Source: CAZKBP01 sp964551015
GTDB taxonomy: Bacteria > Bacteroidota > Bacteroidia > Cytophagales > Microscillaceae
Direction of reading: 5' to 3'
DNA length: 64,000 nt
Assembly: GCA_964551015.1 (NCBI GenBank)
Contig: CAZKBP010000003.1
Span: forward strand, 186,001 to 250,000
The stretch's first letter is position 1, and every line of letters begins with the position of its first letter. Below the pieces are notes generated by a model. The model was not told the DNA's origin and searched no databases. It worked only from the letters and a program-made list of their open reading frames with translations. The position numbers and the translations under genes are program-made. Below, piece after piece: positions 9,171-17,639 of this stretch.

Positions 9171-9382
9171 AAATATAGGGTAGGTTGGTTCGGAATTTAG
9201 ATTTCTTATTTTTGCAAGTACGTGTTGTTCCATGTATACGGAGAAAAAAAAATTTAGTAGGGATATTCTTTTATTTTGAAATAAATTTTTTGTGAAATTG
9301 CCAAGCACGGGAATAATTTTGACTTAACTTGGGGCAAGCCTAAAATTTATTTCTGATCTTAACCAACTAAGTAAGAAAATTT

Positions 9383-9931
9383 ATGAACAGCGAACCAACC
9401 AAGCCGATCAAGATTGGTATTATCAATGTGTCGGATCGAGCCAGCCGAGGAGTTTATGAAGATATTCCCGGCAAAGCCATCCGCAGTACTTTACAAGCCT
9501 ATCTTCGTTCTGAGTGGGAAGATGTGTACCGAGTCATCCCCGATGAGCAAGATCAAATAGAAGCCACCATGCAGATGATGGCCGACGAAGAAGGTTGCTG
9601 TTTGATTGTAACCTCAGGGGGCACTGGACCGGCCAAACGCGATGTAACGCCCGAAGCAACCGAAGCAGTTTGCCAAAAGATGATGCCCGGCTTCGGGGAG
9701 TTGATGCGCCAAGAAAGCCTCAAATACGTACCCACGGCCATTCTTTCCCGCCAGACGGCAGGTATTCGTAACCAAACCTTGATTATCAACTTGCCCGGTA
9801 AGCCCAAGGCGATCCGCGAATGCTTGGATGCGGTTTTCCCGGCGGTTCCTTACTGTATTGACCTGATCGAGGGGCCTTACTTGGAAGTAAATGAAGAGGT
9901 GATTAAAGCTTTTCGGCCTAAGTCGAGCTAG
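9383..9931 (+). CDS. mog: Molybdopterin adenylyltransferase
   Basis: The 182 residues match the Mog/MogA family at nearly full length. Visible landmarks are IGIINVSDRAS at the start, VTSGGTGPAKRDVTPEAT (the molybdopterin-binding GGTG loop), ILSRQTAGIRNQTLIINLPG, then GKPKAIRECLDAVF and PYCIDLIEGPYLE at the C-terminus. The enzyme adenylates molybdopterin before molybdenum insertion in cofactor biosynthesis, in the cytoplasm. No other moa/moe genes or molybdoenzymes are nearby, so it is an isolated member of the pathway. The downstream phosphoesterase starts 28 bp after the stop and may be co-transcribed. Confidence 0.92.
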   Translation: MNSEPTKPIKIGIINVSDRASRGVYEDIPGKAIRSTLQAYLRSEWEDVYRVIPDEQDQIEATMQMMADEEGCCLIVTSGGTGPAKRDVTPEATEAVCQKMMPGFGELMRQESLKYVPTAILSRQTAGIRNQTLIINLPGKPKAIRECLDAVFPAVPYCIDLIEGPYLEVNEEVIKAFRPKSS

Positions 9932-9959
9932 AGCAACTTTTAGATTATTCTATTATTAG

Positions 9960-10967
9960 ATGATGCCTCCTTTACCTTCTTTCTTGCTCTTCGTGATGCT
10001 GGTCAATGCCGTATTGGCTTTTGGTTACTTGCTCAACACCTTGGGGCTGTTCGAGCTAATCAAGATGATATTTTATGTGGATGGCTTGCTTTTCCCTGTG
10101 GTTTTGTTGGGATTGCTTTGGAACCGCTGGCAACGAAAAATACGGCTAAGCTTGGCTCATCTAGTGGTAGGTAGCCTTGCGCTTTTGATTCTTCTCCTCA
10201 GCTATTACAGCAACCAAATTGCTCCTTACCAATTACAGGTACACGAGGTAAAGATGCATACCCAGAAACTAAAAACACCCATTCGCATTCTACATATCTC
10301 TGATATTCAGAGTGATGGCATCGGTAATTATGAAAGAAGCGTTTTTGAAAAGATGAAAGCTCTCAAGCCCGATCTCATCATCCACACGGGCGATCTGATT
10401 CAGGTTCGAGATTATCAAAATTATCAGGCTGAGCTAGCCGCACTGGGCGATTTATTTGCTGAGCTACGGCCCCCCTTGGGCATTTACAACGTCGTGGGAG
10501 ATACCGATGAACTCCTAGCTCCCCGTGATTTTGAGGAAAGGTCGGGCGTAAAAACCCTTTCTAATACTTCTTTAAAAATTCCCGGCACTGATATTCGTTT
10601 ATTGGGGCTTTCCCTTGCTAGTTCTCGCTATGGAAATCTGGATTTAGTGCAAACTTGGCTCCAAGCACGAGAAGATCAAAGCTTACATATTTTGATGGGG
10701 CACGCACCTGATTATATCCTAGACCTGGCCCGACAGCCTGTGGACTTATGTCTAGCTGGACATACTCACGGCGGACAGGTAAAAATTCCTTTCTATGGAG
10801 CCTTGATTACCATGAGTCGGATTCCCAGCGCGTGGGTCAATGGCTATCGAGAATGGGAGGGAGTCCATATGAACATCTCCGCTGGTATCGGAGCTGAACA
10901 CGCACAAGGTGTACCGGCACTTCGCTTTAACTGTCCACCCGAGATGACTTTGATTCATTTGGATTAA
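9960..10967 (+). CDS. Membrane-anchored metallophosphoesterase with altered metal ligands
   Basis: The 335 residues start with three membrane segments (about 5-25, 38-55, 64-82), followed by a calcineurin-like phosphoesterase domain. The fold signatures are present: ILHISDIQ (110-117), HTGDL (Asp145), GHAPD, and GHTHGGQ near residue 266. Two usual positions differ. The DxH motif reads D-I-Q (Gln117), and the GN(H/D)(D/E) motif reads GDTDE (180-184). This resembles YkuE-like periplasm-facing enzymes, some of which act on lipid phosphates. The substitutions may mean altered metal use or a distinct subfamily. The substrate is not predictable. It follows mog closely. Confidence 0.8.
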   Translation: MMPPLPSFLLFVMLVNAVLAFGYLLNTLGLFELIKMIFYVDGLLFPVVLLGLLWNRWQRKIRLSLAHLVVGSLALLILLLSYYSNQIAPYQLQVHEVKMHTQKLKTPIRILHISDIQSDGIGNYERSVFEKMKALKPDLIIHTGDLIQVRDYQNYQAELAALGDLFAELRPPLGIYNVVGDTDELLAPRDFEERSGVKTLSNTSLKIPGTDIRLLGLSLASSRYGNLDLVQTWLQAREDQSLHILMGHAPDYILDLARQPVDLCLAGHTHGGQVKIPFYGALITMSRIPSAWVNGYREWEGVHMNISAGIGAEHAQGVPALRFNCPPEMTLIHLD

Positions 10968-10986
10968 TATAATGACTAATCAAACA

Positions 10987-11433
10987 TCAATACCAAGTAG
11001 AAGTATAAAATCCAAAATAGATTTGATCGCTCGGCCATTTTAGTTCAATCTCCTCCTCAAAGGAAGCGATGATATTGTATTTATATTCAAAACGAGGCGG
11101 TACGGAAAGGTCTTGGTAGATGGAGGCATTTCCCAAATAAATCAAACAGCGATAGAGCAAATCTTCTTTTTCGTACTCTCCATCCAAAATCTCGGCTGGC
11201 ATGTAAATCGACATCTGTAAATGCCGGTCTTGTTTGCGATAGCGTACACTCGTCTTCACTCCTGGATAAGCAAAAGAAAAGAATTGCCAATCGGATTGTG
11301 GCTTCAGCAAAAACCAAAAAATATCTAAGTCGGCCGTAGGCTGGGCGCTTAGCCAGTTGGGATGTGTGTAAGTGGGGTCATAGTGAATCAATTGAGAGTT
11401 TTCTATCCAAGACTCCTGCGAATCTAGCCACAT
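10987..11433 (-). CDS. Hypothetical protein, 148 residues
   Basis: I do not recognise this family. The protein is soluble-looking, with no signal peptide or membrane segment, and is unusually rich in aromatic residues: many Trp, Tyr and Phe, for example DIFWFLLKPQSDWQFFSFAYPG and a C-terminus ending FGFYTSTWY. The alternating pattern suggests an all-beta fold. The gene converges on the phosphoesterase with a 19-bp gap. Codon use matches the neighbours and the frame is clean, so it is probably real. Confidence 0.6.
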   Translation of the reverse strand: MWLDSQESWIENSQLIHYDPTYTHPNWLSAQPTADLDIFWFLLKPQSDWQFFSFAYPGVKTSVRYRKQDRHLQMSIYMPAEILDGEYEKEDLLYRCLIYLGNASIYQDLSVPPRFEYKYNIIASFEEEIELKWPSDQIYFGFYTSTWY

Positions 11434-11566
11434 AAGACGCTTGAATTTAGATGGTGGTCGGTTGTAAGTGCTTGTTTATGATTTCCTCTTCAAAAGCTTT
11501 GCCTTAAATTGCTTCCTATTTTAAGTGCAACACCTGAGAGTCCTTAGCGGTTTGGCTGGTTTTTCC

Positions 11567-11604
11567 TTAGCAGAAAGAGCGAACTAAGCACTCTTTCCTG
11601 CTAA
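11567..11604. repeat. Long imperfect hairpin downstream of the DinB gene
   Basis: TTAGCAGAAAGAG at 11567-11579 and CTCTTTCCTGCTAA at 11591-11604 form a 13-bp stem with one bulge and an 11-nt loop. Read from the leftward DinB gene, the stem is followed by A-rich rather than T-rich sequence, so it is not a standard intrinsic terminator. It may be a processing or stability hairpin. Confidence 0.5.
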
Positions 11605-11623
11605 CGTGGCACCAGAGCCAGAG

Positions 11624-12124
11624 TTACATCCCGGGCTCGTCCGCCGTGGGGCCATAGATACTGGGCAGAGGTACATCATTCATTCTCAAATAGACCGTAA
11701 GTTGGCCTCTATGGTGCACCATGTGATTCATGATGGTGTTGCGAATGACGGTTGCACGAGGCAATTCGAAGAAAACTTTGTCCCCGTGGCGCATTTTCCA
11801 AATTTGCATCAGATGCTCGTTGTCTTTGTCTTTTAAGGCTTCCACGGCGGCATCTATTCCCTTTTGATGCATCTCCAAGAGTGCTTGGACTGAATTTATT
11901 TGGGTAGGTTTATAATCTGCTGTGGCAAAATCCAGCTCGTCTTGGTTGACAGTCATCACCACCCAACTCGGAATTTCGGCGGTATGAGAAGCCAACTGTA
12001 CCATACTCATAGATTTGTCGTGAGGCCGCCAATCAAAAGCTTTCTCAGGAATGCGTTCAAAGACACGGTTATTAAGGGAGGCTTCGTGCTGAAGCTCGGC
12101 AATGAGTACTTGATTTAGTTTCAT
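11624..12124 (-). CDS. DinB-family metal-binding protein
   Basis: The 166 residues fit the DinB/YfiT four-helix-bundle family. Visible marks are LQHEASLNNRVFERIPEKAFDWRPHDKSMSM at the start, then SHTAEIP, and the C-terminal NHMVHHRGQLTVYLRM where the HxxxH histidines bind a divalent metal. Many members use bacillithiol or another thiol, or serve as stress-induced transferases; the substrate here is unknown. The C-terminus PLPSIYGPTADE is also typical of the family. It is a stand-alone leftward gene. Confidence 0.85.
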   Translation of the reverse strand: MKLNQVLIAELQHEASLNNRVFERIPEKAFDWRPHDKSMSMVQLASHTAEIPSWVVMTVNQDELDFATADYKPTQINSVQALLEMHQKGIDAAVEALKDKDNEHLMQIWKMRHGDKVFFELPRATVIRNTIMNHMVHHRGQLTVYLRMNDVPLPSIYGPTADEPGM

Positions 12125-12530
12125 AGAAGAATAGACTAAGGTTTGTTTTTTTGCTTAATGTAAATCAAAATATGATAGAATTCAAGCTCAAATCTGATGA
12201 TCAGATCATGGCTCAAGTGCATAAGCCAGTTTCTCCAATTAAGTTAAGCTTGAAGCTGCTTTTGTCTCCATTTGATGCGTTTCGTACCCATTCATCTCTG
12301 TGATGTATACACTTAAATGGGAGTGGATTTGCCGCGGGAATACCCTGAAACCCCTCTATGTCTCCGTGTCTCTGTGTTTTTGAACAAGCCATTCAAATGT
12401 CTGCATATAGAATAGGGATGGGTATGATACCTAAATAGAGGCAGATAAAACACGTAAATGTCTTGGGTTTGACAATTTTTGGCTAGGAGAGTGTGTACTT
12501 TTGGGAAGTAATCAACCTACTTCCATTATC
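12125..12530. other. Intergenic region with a CTCTGTGTCTCTGTG-like motif
   Basis: No gene was found in these 406 bases between divergent transcription units. At 12354-12376 there is a T/G/C alternating stretch (CTCTATGTCTCCGTG then TCTCTGTG). It resembles a short dispersed motif that, as I recall, is seen in many unrelated genomes and often yields spurious 'TQRHRE'-type peptides on the opposite strand. At 12496-12503, TACTTTTG fits the Bacteroidota -7 consensus TAnnTTTG, 28 bp before the ATG of the next gene, but no -33 box is well spaced from it. Confidence 0.4.
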
Positions 12531-14012
12531 ATGAAGAAAATGTTTATCCTACTCGGGCAGATGTGGATTGGCCTCATACTACACGGCTGTATCGGAACTG
12601 ATGTGCGCCCAGATACACTAGCTCCTACCGATTTATCCCAAGTGGAAATTTTGGGCTTGAATGATTCTCAGGTTTTTATAAATCAATCCATCAACTTATC
12701 TGCTCGTTTCACCAACGCGCAAGGTGAAGAGGTCAGTACTACCTTTGATTGGTCAAGTACGAATCCGGCGGTAGCTGTGATTGACGGTAATGGAGTGCTG
12801 AGTACCCTGAGCCTAGGACAAACGACAATTATCGCAAGCGCACAAGGTACACGGGATAGTATGCAGATAGAAGTGATCAATAACCCTGAGGCAGTAGCAG
12901 AGATCGCGATTCAGACCCCTGAAAGCCAGAGTTCGCTCTTGATTGGAGAATCTTTTACCATCGAAGCGAACATCATGAATGCAGACGGAGAATCTGTTCC
13001 CAATACCGAGCTTACTTGGATAAGCAGTGATACTACCGTGGCCACGGTTGACCCAACGGGATTAGTGCAGGCACTTGCCACTGGGCAAACCCTCATCCAC
13101 GCAGAGTTTATGGGTATTACGAGTAATGACTTACTAATTACGGTGGTAACTGATAATACACAGATTGCTAGCATCACTTTAAATGCACCCACTGACCAGA
13201 TTGAAATTGGAGAGGAATTCACCTTCACGGCGGTTGCCAGAAATAATGAGGGCAATGCCATAGATGGACTCAGCTTCGAGTGGAGTAGCAGCGATTCCGA
13301 AGTGTTGAGTATTGATGAAAACGGATTAGCCACAGGGCTTTCCGCAGGGGAGGCTACCGTTACCGCTCAATCTGGTGACATCAAGAGTCAACCTCTTAGC
13401 GTGAGGGTAATTGATGTGAACCAAGTAGCTAACGTGAGCATCAGCGCACCTAGTAACTCCCTCGAGGTCGGAGATAATCTTCAATTTTCAGCTACAGCTA
13501 CCAATGCCCAAGGAAATGCTGTGGATATCAATAATATCATCTGGCAGAGCAATCAACCCGCTCTGATGACGATTGATGAAAGTGGGCTTGCCACTGCCTT
13601 AGCTTCCGGTACGGTGCAAGTGACTGCAGTCGTAGACGAAGTTACGAGCAATACCCTGACCGTGGCGATTAGTGAACCGAGTATGACCGCTAGCCGAAGT
13701 GGTGATTTTCAAGGTCAGAATGGTTATCGTACCGAAGGAACTGCTGTGCTGAGGATTTTAGAAGATGGCACTTCCCTTTCCTTAGATTTGCAAGAGAACT
13801 TTGGGGCTTCTAATGGGCCTGGGTTATTTGTTTATCTGAGTAATAGTCGTACCAGCGTTGGGGGAGGGATAGAGCTAGGGCCTTTGCAAAGTAATGCGGG
13901 TGCACAGAGCTACGCGGTTCCTGCGGGTGTGAGTCTGACGCAATACAATTTTGTACTTATTTTTTGTCGTCCATTTAGTGTTCCTTTCGGAGCCGCAGAA
14001 CTAGAACCTTAA
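12531..14012 (+). CDS. Lipoprotein with four Big2 Ig-like domains and a C-terminal DM13 domain
   Basis: The ATG at 12531 gives 493 residues with a lipoprotein signal ending LILHGC. Four Ig-like Big2 repeats of about 85-90 residues follow, each with the pattern W-S-S-(T/S/D)...V-(A/L)-x-I-D-x-x-G-L-(A/V)...G-x-x-x-(V/I)-x-A. The last 105 residues form a DM13 domain: GDFQGQNGYRTEGTA, GPGLFVYLS, SYAVPAGVSLTQYN and the conserved Cys in VLIFCRPFSVPFG. DM13 domains are predicted redox modules. The protein is probably exposed at the outer membrane. It lies 7 bp before the barrel gene 14020-14976, so the two are likely an operon. Confidence 0.87.
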   Translation: MKKMFILLGQMWIGLILHGCIGTDVRPDTLAPTDLSQVEILGLNDSQVFINQSINLSARFTNAQGEEVSTTFDWSSTNPAVAVIDGNGVLSTLSLGQTTIIASAQGTRDSMQIEVINNPEAVAEIAIQTPESQSSLLIGESFTIEANIMNADGESVPNTELTWISSDTTVATVDPTGLVQALATGQTLIHAEFMGITSNDLLITVVTDNTQIASITLNAPTDQIEIGEEFTFTAVARNNEGNAIDGLSFEWSSSDSEVLSIDENGLATGLSAGEATVTAQSGDIKSQPLSVRVIDVNQVANVSISAPSNSLEVGDNLQFSATATNAQGNAVDINNIIWQSNQPALMTIDESGLATALASGTVQVTAVVDEVTSNTLTVAISEPSMTASRSGDFQGQNGYRTEGTAVLRILEDGTSLSLDLQENFGASNGPGLFVYLSNSRTSVGGGIELGPLQSNAGAQSYAVPAGVSLTQYNFVLIFCRPFSVPFGAAELEP

Positions 14013-14019
14013 TATAACC

Positions 14020-14976
14020 ATGCGCAAATTATTTTTTATCTATTCGTTTTTGATATTAGGGGTTTTGAGTACTGCCCCTTTCGCATCTGCCAAATCTGAT
14101 ACTTTGTCCAAAGATAGCCTCCAATGGTATCGCTGGCATACTCCCGCTGGTACGAAGACTTTCTCATTCAATAAAGTTCTCAGAGAAAGCCGTGGCTGGG
14201 TATCTCCCAAAGGGCAGGGCTTTTTCAAATTAGGGCAAGCTTTCATGCGTTCTAACCGCTTTTTTGCCCCTGACGGAGAAGAAATAGACATCACCACGAC
14301 TAGCCTCTACATCACTAGTCTTTATGGAGAATATGGACTGAGTGACCGCTGGACAATCAAGGCTTACTTGCCGCTCTTCATGCGTGTTACTTTAAATGAA
14401 GTCCAATTTGAGCCAAGTGGTAATACCATCCCGGGGGATGAATTTAACTCCATCGCCGATATAGATGTAGGGGTAACCTACGGCCTGATTCAAAATAAAC
14501 CTTTCGTGCTCAGTGTTGGCCTGACCCTAGGCTTGCCCACGGGCGATACGGGCGGGGGCGATACGCAACTACTCCAGACAGGAGATGGTGAATTCAACCA
14601 ACTTATCCAATTGCAGGCGGGCTATGCTATTCCCAACAGTCGAGCTTATCTAGGAGCTAGTGTAGGCTTTAATAATCGCACCAATGATTTTTCGGATGAA
14701 TTTCGCTACGGCTTGGAGGCTGGCTATAGCTTTACGCCTAGTTGGACGGCCATTGTTAAAATGGATGGTATTCAATCTTTTGAAAATGGCGATGCCCTTG
14801 GTACGATGAATGGCATTTTCTCCAATAATACCGAGTACCTAATCGTTTCGCCTGAGCTAATCTATACCCTAAAAGAGCGTTACGGCGTATTGGCCAATGC
14901 CTCCTTCCCTCTCTCGGGTCAGAATATCTTGGCTGAGCCTAGTTATTCTTTTGGGATTTTTTGGAAGCTGAAGTAG
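14020..14976 (+). CDS. Outer-membrane beta-barrel protein, transporter-like
   Basis: The 318 residues start with a signal peptide cut near Ala24 (FASA|KSD). The rest consists of amphipathic strands with many Tyr/Phe/Trp and Gly turns, ending in SYSFGIFWKLK. Motifs such as GLSDRWTIKAYLPLF, TLGLPTGDTGGG and NQLIQLQAGYAI are typical of the loosely defined 'transporter' barrels related to the phenol-degradation MetA family. No ligand can be named. It is coupled to the Big2-DM13 lipoprotein with a 7-bp gap, so the two may form one surface complex. Its TAG stop and that of the convergent SLC13 gene share a 12-bp palindrome. Confidence 0.75.
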   Translation: MRKLFFIYSFLILGVLSTAPFASAKSDTLSKDSLQWYRWHTPAGTKTFSFNKVLRESRGWVSPKGQGFFKLGQAFMRSNRFFAPDGEEIDITTTSLYITSLYGEYGLSDRWTIKAYLPLFMRVTLNEVQFEPSGNTIPGDEFNSIADIDVGVTYGLIQNKPFVLSVGLTLGLPTGDTGGGDTQLLQTGDGEFNQLIQLQAGYAIPNSRAYLGASVGFNNRTNDFSDEFRYGLEAGYSFTPSWTAIVKMDGIQSFENGDALGTMNGIFSNNTEYLIVSPELIYTLKERYGVLANASFPLSGQNILAEPSYSFGIFWKLK

Positions 14977-14982
14977 TGGCCA

Positions 14983-16770
14983 CTAAAAAGGATAAAACCA
15001 AGGAATCAAGAAGGTAGCCAGAATCCAGAATAACAGATTCAAGGGCGTACCTACACGGATGAAATCCATGAATTTATATTGCCCTGCACTATAGATCATC
15101 GTGTTGGTTTGGTAGCCAATCGGAGTCATAAAGCTCGCCGAGGCCGCAAAAGTAATCGCCATCAAAAAGGGGAGGGGACTCACTTCCAAATCTTGGGCCG
15201 TGGCAATGGCAATCGGAGTTAAAAGAGCGGCGGAAGCATTGTTCGAGATAAAACTAGTCAATAAGGTAGTAATCAAATATAAGCCAGAAACAATAGCCGT
15301 AAGCCCGAAGGACTGCATCGAGTTGACCAGCCCTTCGGCCAGTATCAAAGCCACTCCGCTCTTTTGCATGGCCACGCCCAAACTGAGTGAGCCTGCCAGT
15401 AAGAAGACCACCTTCCAGTCAATGGCTTGGTAAGCATCTCGGGTCGTTAAGCATCCCGTGAGGATCAAGAAAGCCGTGCCCGCGATTGAACCGGTCATAA
15501 TGGGCACAATATCGAAGGTGGCCGTGACGATCACGACTAGTAGGGTAGAAATCACCAGCGCGAATCTTCGAGGATCATAATCCTGCATTAACTCTTCCGA
15601 AAGGATGATAAAGGGACTTCCTTGCTTGGCTTCTAACTTTTTGAGGTCTTCCAGGCGGTGGCTTTTGACTTCTACCAAGAGTACATCGCCTGTCTTCAAA
15701 ATGGTATCGTTGAGGTTCTCGTGGAGAATTTCATCGCGTTGACGAATGGCGAGAGGCACGGCGCGGTATTTTCTTTTAAATTCCAATTCATTGAGGGTTT
15801 TCCCTTCAAATTCTGAATTAGCAGTGATTACTACTTCTACTAGGTTGGTATTACCTGTTTCTACGCTTTCATCACCAAGTGTCCATTGTGGGTTCACATT
15901 GACCTTGATGCGATCTTTGAGGGCTTTGATTTTTTCCACATTACAGCGCACCTTGAGGTGATCTTGGGCCAGCAAGACCATATCCAAGGGAGGCAAGATA
16001 AATTTTTCTTCACCTCGCCTGATCTCTATGATTTCTAACTCTAATTCTTTCACCAAAGGAGAGTCCATGATCTTCAGACCCACGGAGGGGGCAGATTCCA
16101 GCAGAATAATCTCACTGATGTAATCCCTGAGGTCAAATCTTCCTTGTAAATCTTCCTGTCCATTGCGAGCGGGGATGAGCTTTACGCCCCAGATGAGCAT
16201 ATAAGCCATGCCTACGGCGAAAAAGACCAAACCCATGGGGGTCATCTCAAACATGCTAAAAGCCCGAAAGCCTTGTTGCTCGGCCATCCCACTCACTAGG
16301 ATATTGGTAGAAGTGCCAATCAAACAACAAGAACCTCCAAAAATGGAGGCAAAAGAAACAGGAATCAAAAATTTAGAAGTCGGACGATGAAGGGAAGAGG
16401 CAATCTGTGCCGCCACGGGAATAAATACGGCTACCACGGGCGTATTATTGATAAATGCCGAAACCACGCCGATGGTTAACATCAGGAAAAAAAGCCCGAG
16501 CCAAAAATTAGCACCCATCCAATCACTCATTTTGACTCCCAAGCGGTTGACAATACCCGTGTTAATCAGCGCAGCACTGAGTACAAACATCGCAGCGACC
16601 GTCACCGTGGCCGAATTGCTAAAGCCTGCTACGCCCTCTTCTGGGGTGATAATGCCGCTGAGCATGAGCATACTCATAATCAGAACTGCTACCATATCCA
16701 CGGACAGAATCTCCGTGACGAAAAGAATAATCGCCAGAATAATGCTAAAGATAACAATTCCTGCTTCCAT
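14983..16770 (-). CDS. SLC13/DASS-family anion transporter with two TrkA-C domains
   Basis: The 595 residues have five or six membrane segments, a soluble middle (about 205-395) with two RCK_C/TrkA-C-like domains, and a second membrane half. The signature motifs of the divalent anion:sodium symporters are visible: CCLIGTSTNILVSGM in the first half and SNNASAALLTPIA with FMTPIGYQTNTMIYSAGQYKF in the second. The family imports sulfate, dicarboxylates or other oxyanions with Na+. The TrkA-C insertion marks the sulfate/unknown-anion branch (COG0471), so sulfate is a reasonable but unproven guess. A hairpin-rich leader precedes it, and a Rrf2 regulator gene lies upstream on the same strand. Confidence 0.87.
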   Translation of the reverse strand: MEAGIVIFSIILAIILFVTEILSVDMVAVLIMSMLMLSGIITPEEGVAGFSNSATVTVAAMFVLSAALINTGIVNRLGVKMSDWMGANFWLGLFFLMLTIGVVSAFINNTPVVAVFIPVAAQIASSLHRPTSKFLIPVSFASIFGGSCCLIGTSTNILVSGMAEQQGFRAFSMFEMTPMGLVFFAVGMAYMLIWGVKLIPARNGQEDLQGRFDLRDYISEIILLESAPSVGLKIMDSPLVKELELEIIEIRRGEEKFILPPLDMVLLAQDHLKVRCNVEKIKALKDRIKVNVNPQWTLGDESVETGNTNLVEVVITANSEFEGKTLNELEFKRKYRAVPLAIRQRDEILHENLNDTILKTGDVLLVEVKSHRLEDLKKLEAKQGSPFIILSEELMQDYDPRRFALVISTLLVVIVTATFDIVPIMTGSIAGTAFLILTGCLTTRDAYQAIDWKVVFLLAGSLSLGVAMQKSGVALILAEGLVNSMQSFGLTAIVSGLYLITTLLTSFISNNASAALLTPIAIATAQDLEVSPLPFLMAITFAASASFMTPIGYQTNTMIYSAGQYKFMDFIRVGTPLNLLFWILATFLIPWFYPF

Positions 16771-16796
16771 ACAAATTTTGGTGTAGTTTGTTTTTT

Positions 16797-16873
16797 AGTC
16801 CACAATCCACGAACGACAGACCTCAGCTTGTTTTTAGGGCTTACCGTGGCCTGTTGACTGCCGACCGTGGACT
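16797..16873. repeat. GTCCAC-type inverted repeat upstream of the SLC13 gene
   Basis: AGTCCAC at 16797-16803 and GTGGACT at 16867-16873 are exact inverted copies. Between them the words CCACG, CCGACC, GACTG and GACAG recur in permuted order. In gene orientation the block ends 26 bp before the SLC13 ATG at 16770. It resembles the other word-stutter blocks in this window, with a different word set. Confidence 0.5.
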
Positions 16874-17000
16874 CCGTAGTAAAAGTAGATATAGTCTACC
16901 AATTTAATAGGGTATTACGACAAAGTCTAGGAAAAGTTCTTAGCGTCTGAGGCATTTTCATAAAAAAACACAGAGATAATCAGAAGAAAACCAGAAAGCA

Positions 17001-17450
17001 TCAGGAAGGTGGATGAGGGAAAATTCTCAAACGATCTTCTCTTCGCAAGATGTCGGCCAGAGTCGTATCTTGGAGCATCTGTACGGTAGCGTCGCGGACT
17101 TCCTGCATCACGCTTCTTAGGCCACAAAAAGATTCGTCTTTGCATTCTTCGCAAGGCTCATAATAATTTTCACTCACACAGGGCAAGAGAGCAATGGCAC
17201 CGTCAAACAGCCTGACGATGGTGGCTAAATCTACCTCTTCTGGATTTTTGATCAAGTAATAGCCACCCCCTTTTCCTTTTTTACTATTGAGAATGCCCGC
17301 TTTGCGCAAATCTAGCAAAATGGCTTCTAAAAATTTTTTGGGAATTTGCTCTTCTTCCGAAATCTGGCTAATCAAGATAGGCCCCTGATCAAGCTTTCTT
17401 GCCAAATGAATCAAGGCATTGAGCGCGTATTTAGTTTTTCGAGAGAGCAT
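17001..17450 (-). CDS. Rrf2-family transcriptional regulator, probably Fe-S binding
   Basis: The 149 residues begin with a winged helix (MLSRKTKYALNALIHLARK), a recognition region (EEEQIPKKFLEAILLDLRKAGIL) and the wing SKKGKGGGYYL, all standard for Rrf2. The later segment holds four Cys, LLPCVSENYYEPCEECK then SFCGLR, matching the Cys-rich loop that binds a [2Fe-2S] or similar cluster in IscR/NsrR/RsrR relatives. A repressor that senses iron-sulfur, NO or cysteine status is the likely role. It lies upstream of and co-directional with the SLC13 transporter (230-bp gap), so sulfur metabolism is a possible theme. Confidence 0.87.
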   Translation of the reverse strand: MLSRKTKYALNALIHLARKLDQGPILISQISEEEQIPKKFLEAILLDLRKAGILNSKKGKGGGYYLIKNPEEVDLATIVRLFDGAIALLPCVSENYYEPCEECKDESFCGLRSVMQEVRDATVQMLQDTTLADILRREDRLRIFPHPPS

Positions 17451-17639
17451 AAATTTTTGGAGAGAAATCTAAACCAAAGCCTAAGAAGTAAGCAATTTTA
17501 CAAACAAAGATAAGGATTGCCCGAGGAGAGAACAAATCTGGACTGAAGACCAAGAGAATCCACCTTTATGTCAATGGAGTGACATTTCTTGAGGGTTTCG
17601 TTTTTTACTTTTACTCCTGTAACCAATAAATCCCTACAA

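Noticed and set aside
9171..9308. 46-codon N-terminal extension of the 8160 lipoprotein
   Set aside because: The downstream ATG gives a perfect lipoprotein signal; the extension is AT-rich non-coding DNA.
12496..12503. TACTTTTG as a promoter -7 element
   Set aside because: It fits TAnnTTTG, but no -33 box lies at a normal distance, so no promoter is called.
14974..14985. 12-bp palindrome TAGTGGCCACTA between convergent genes
   Set aside because: It is just the two facing TAG stop codons with a GGCC centre; too short to serve as a terminator.
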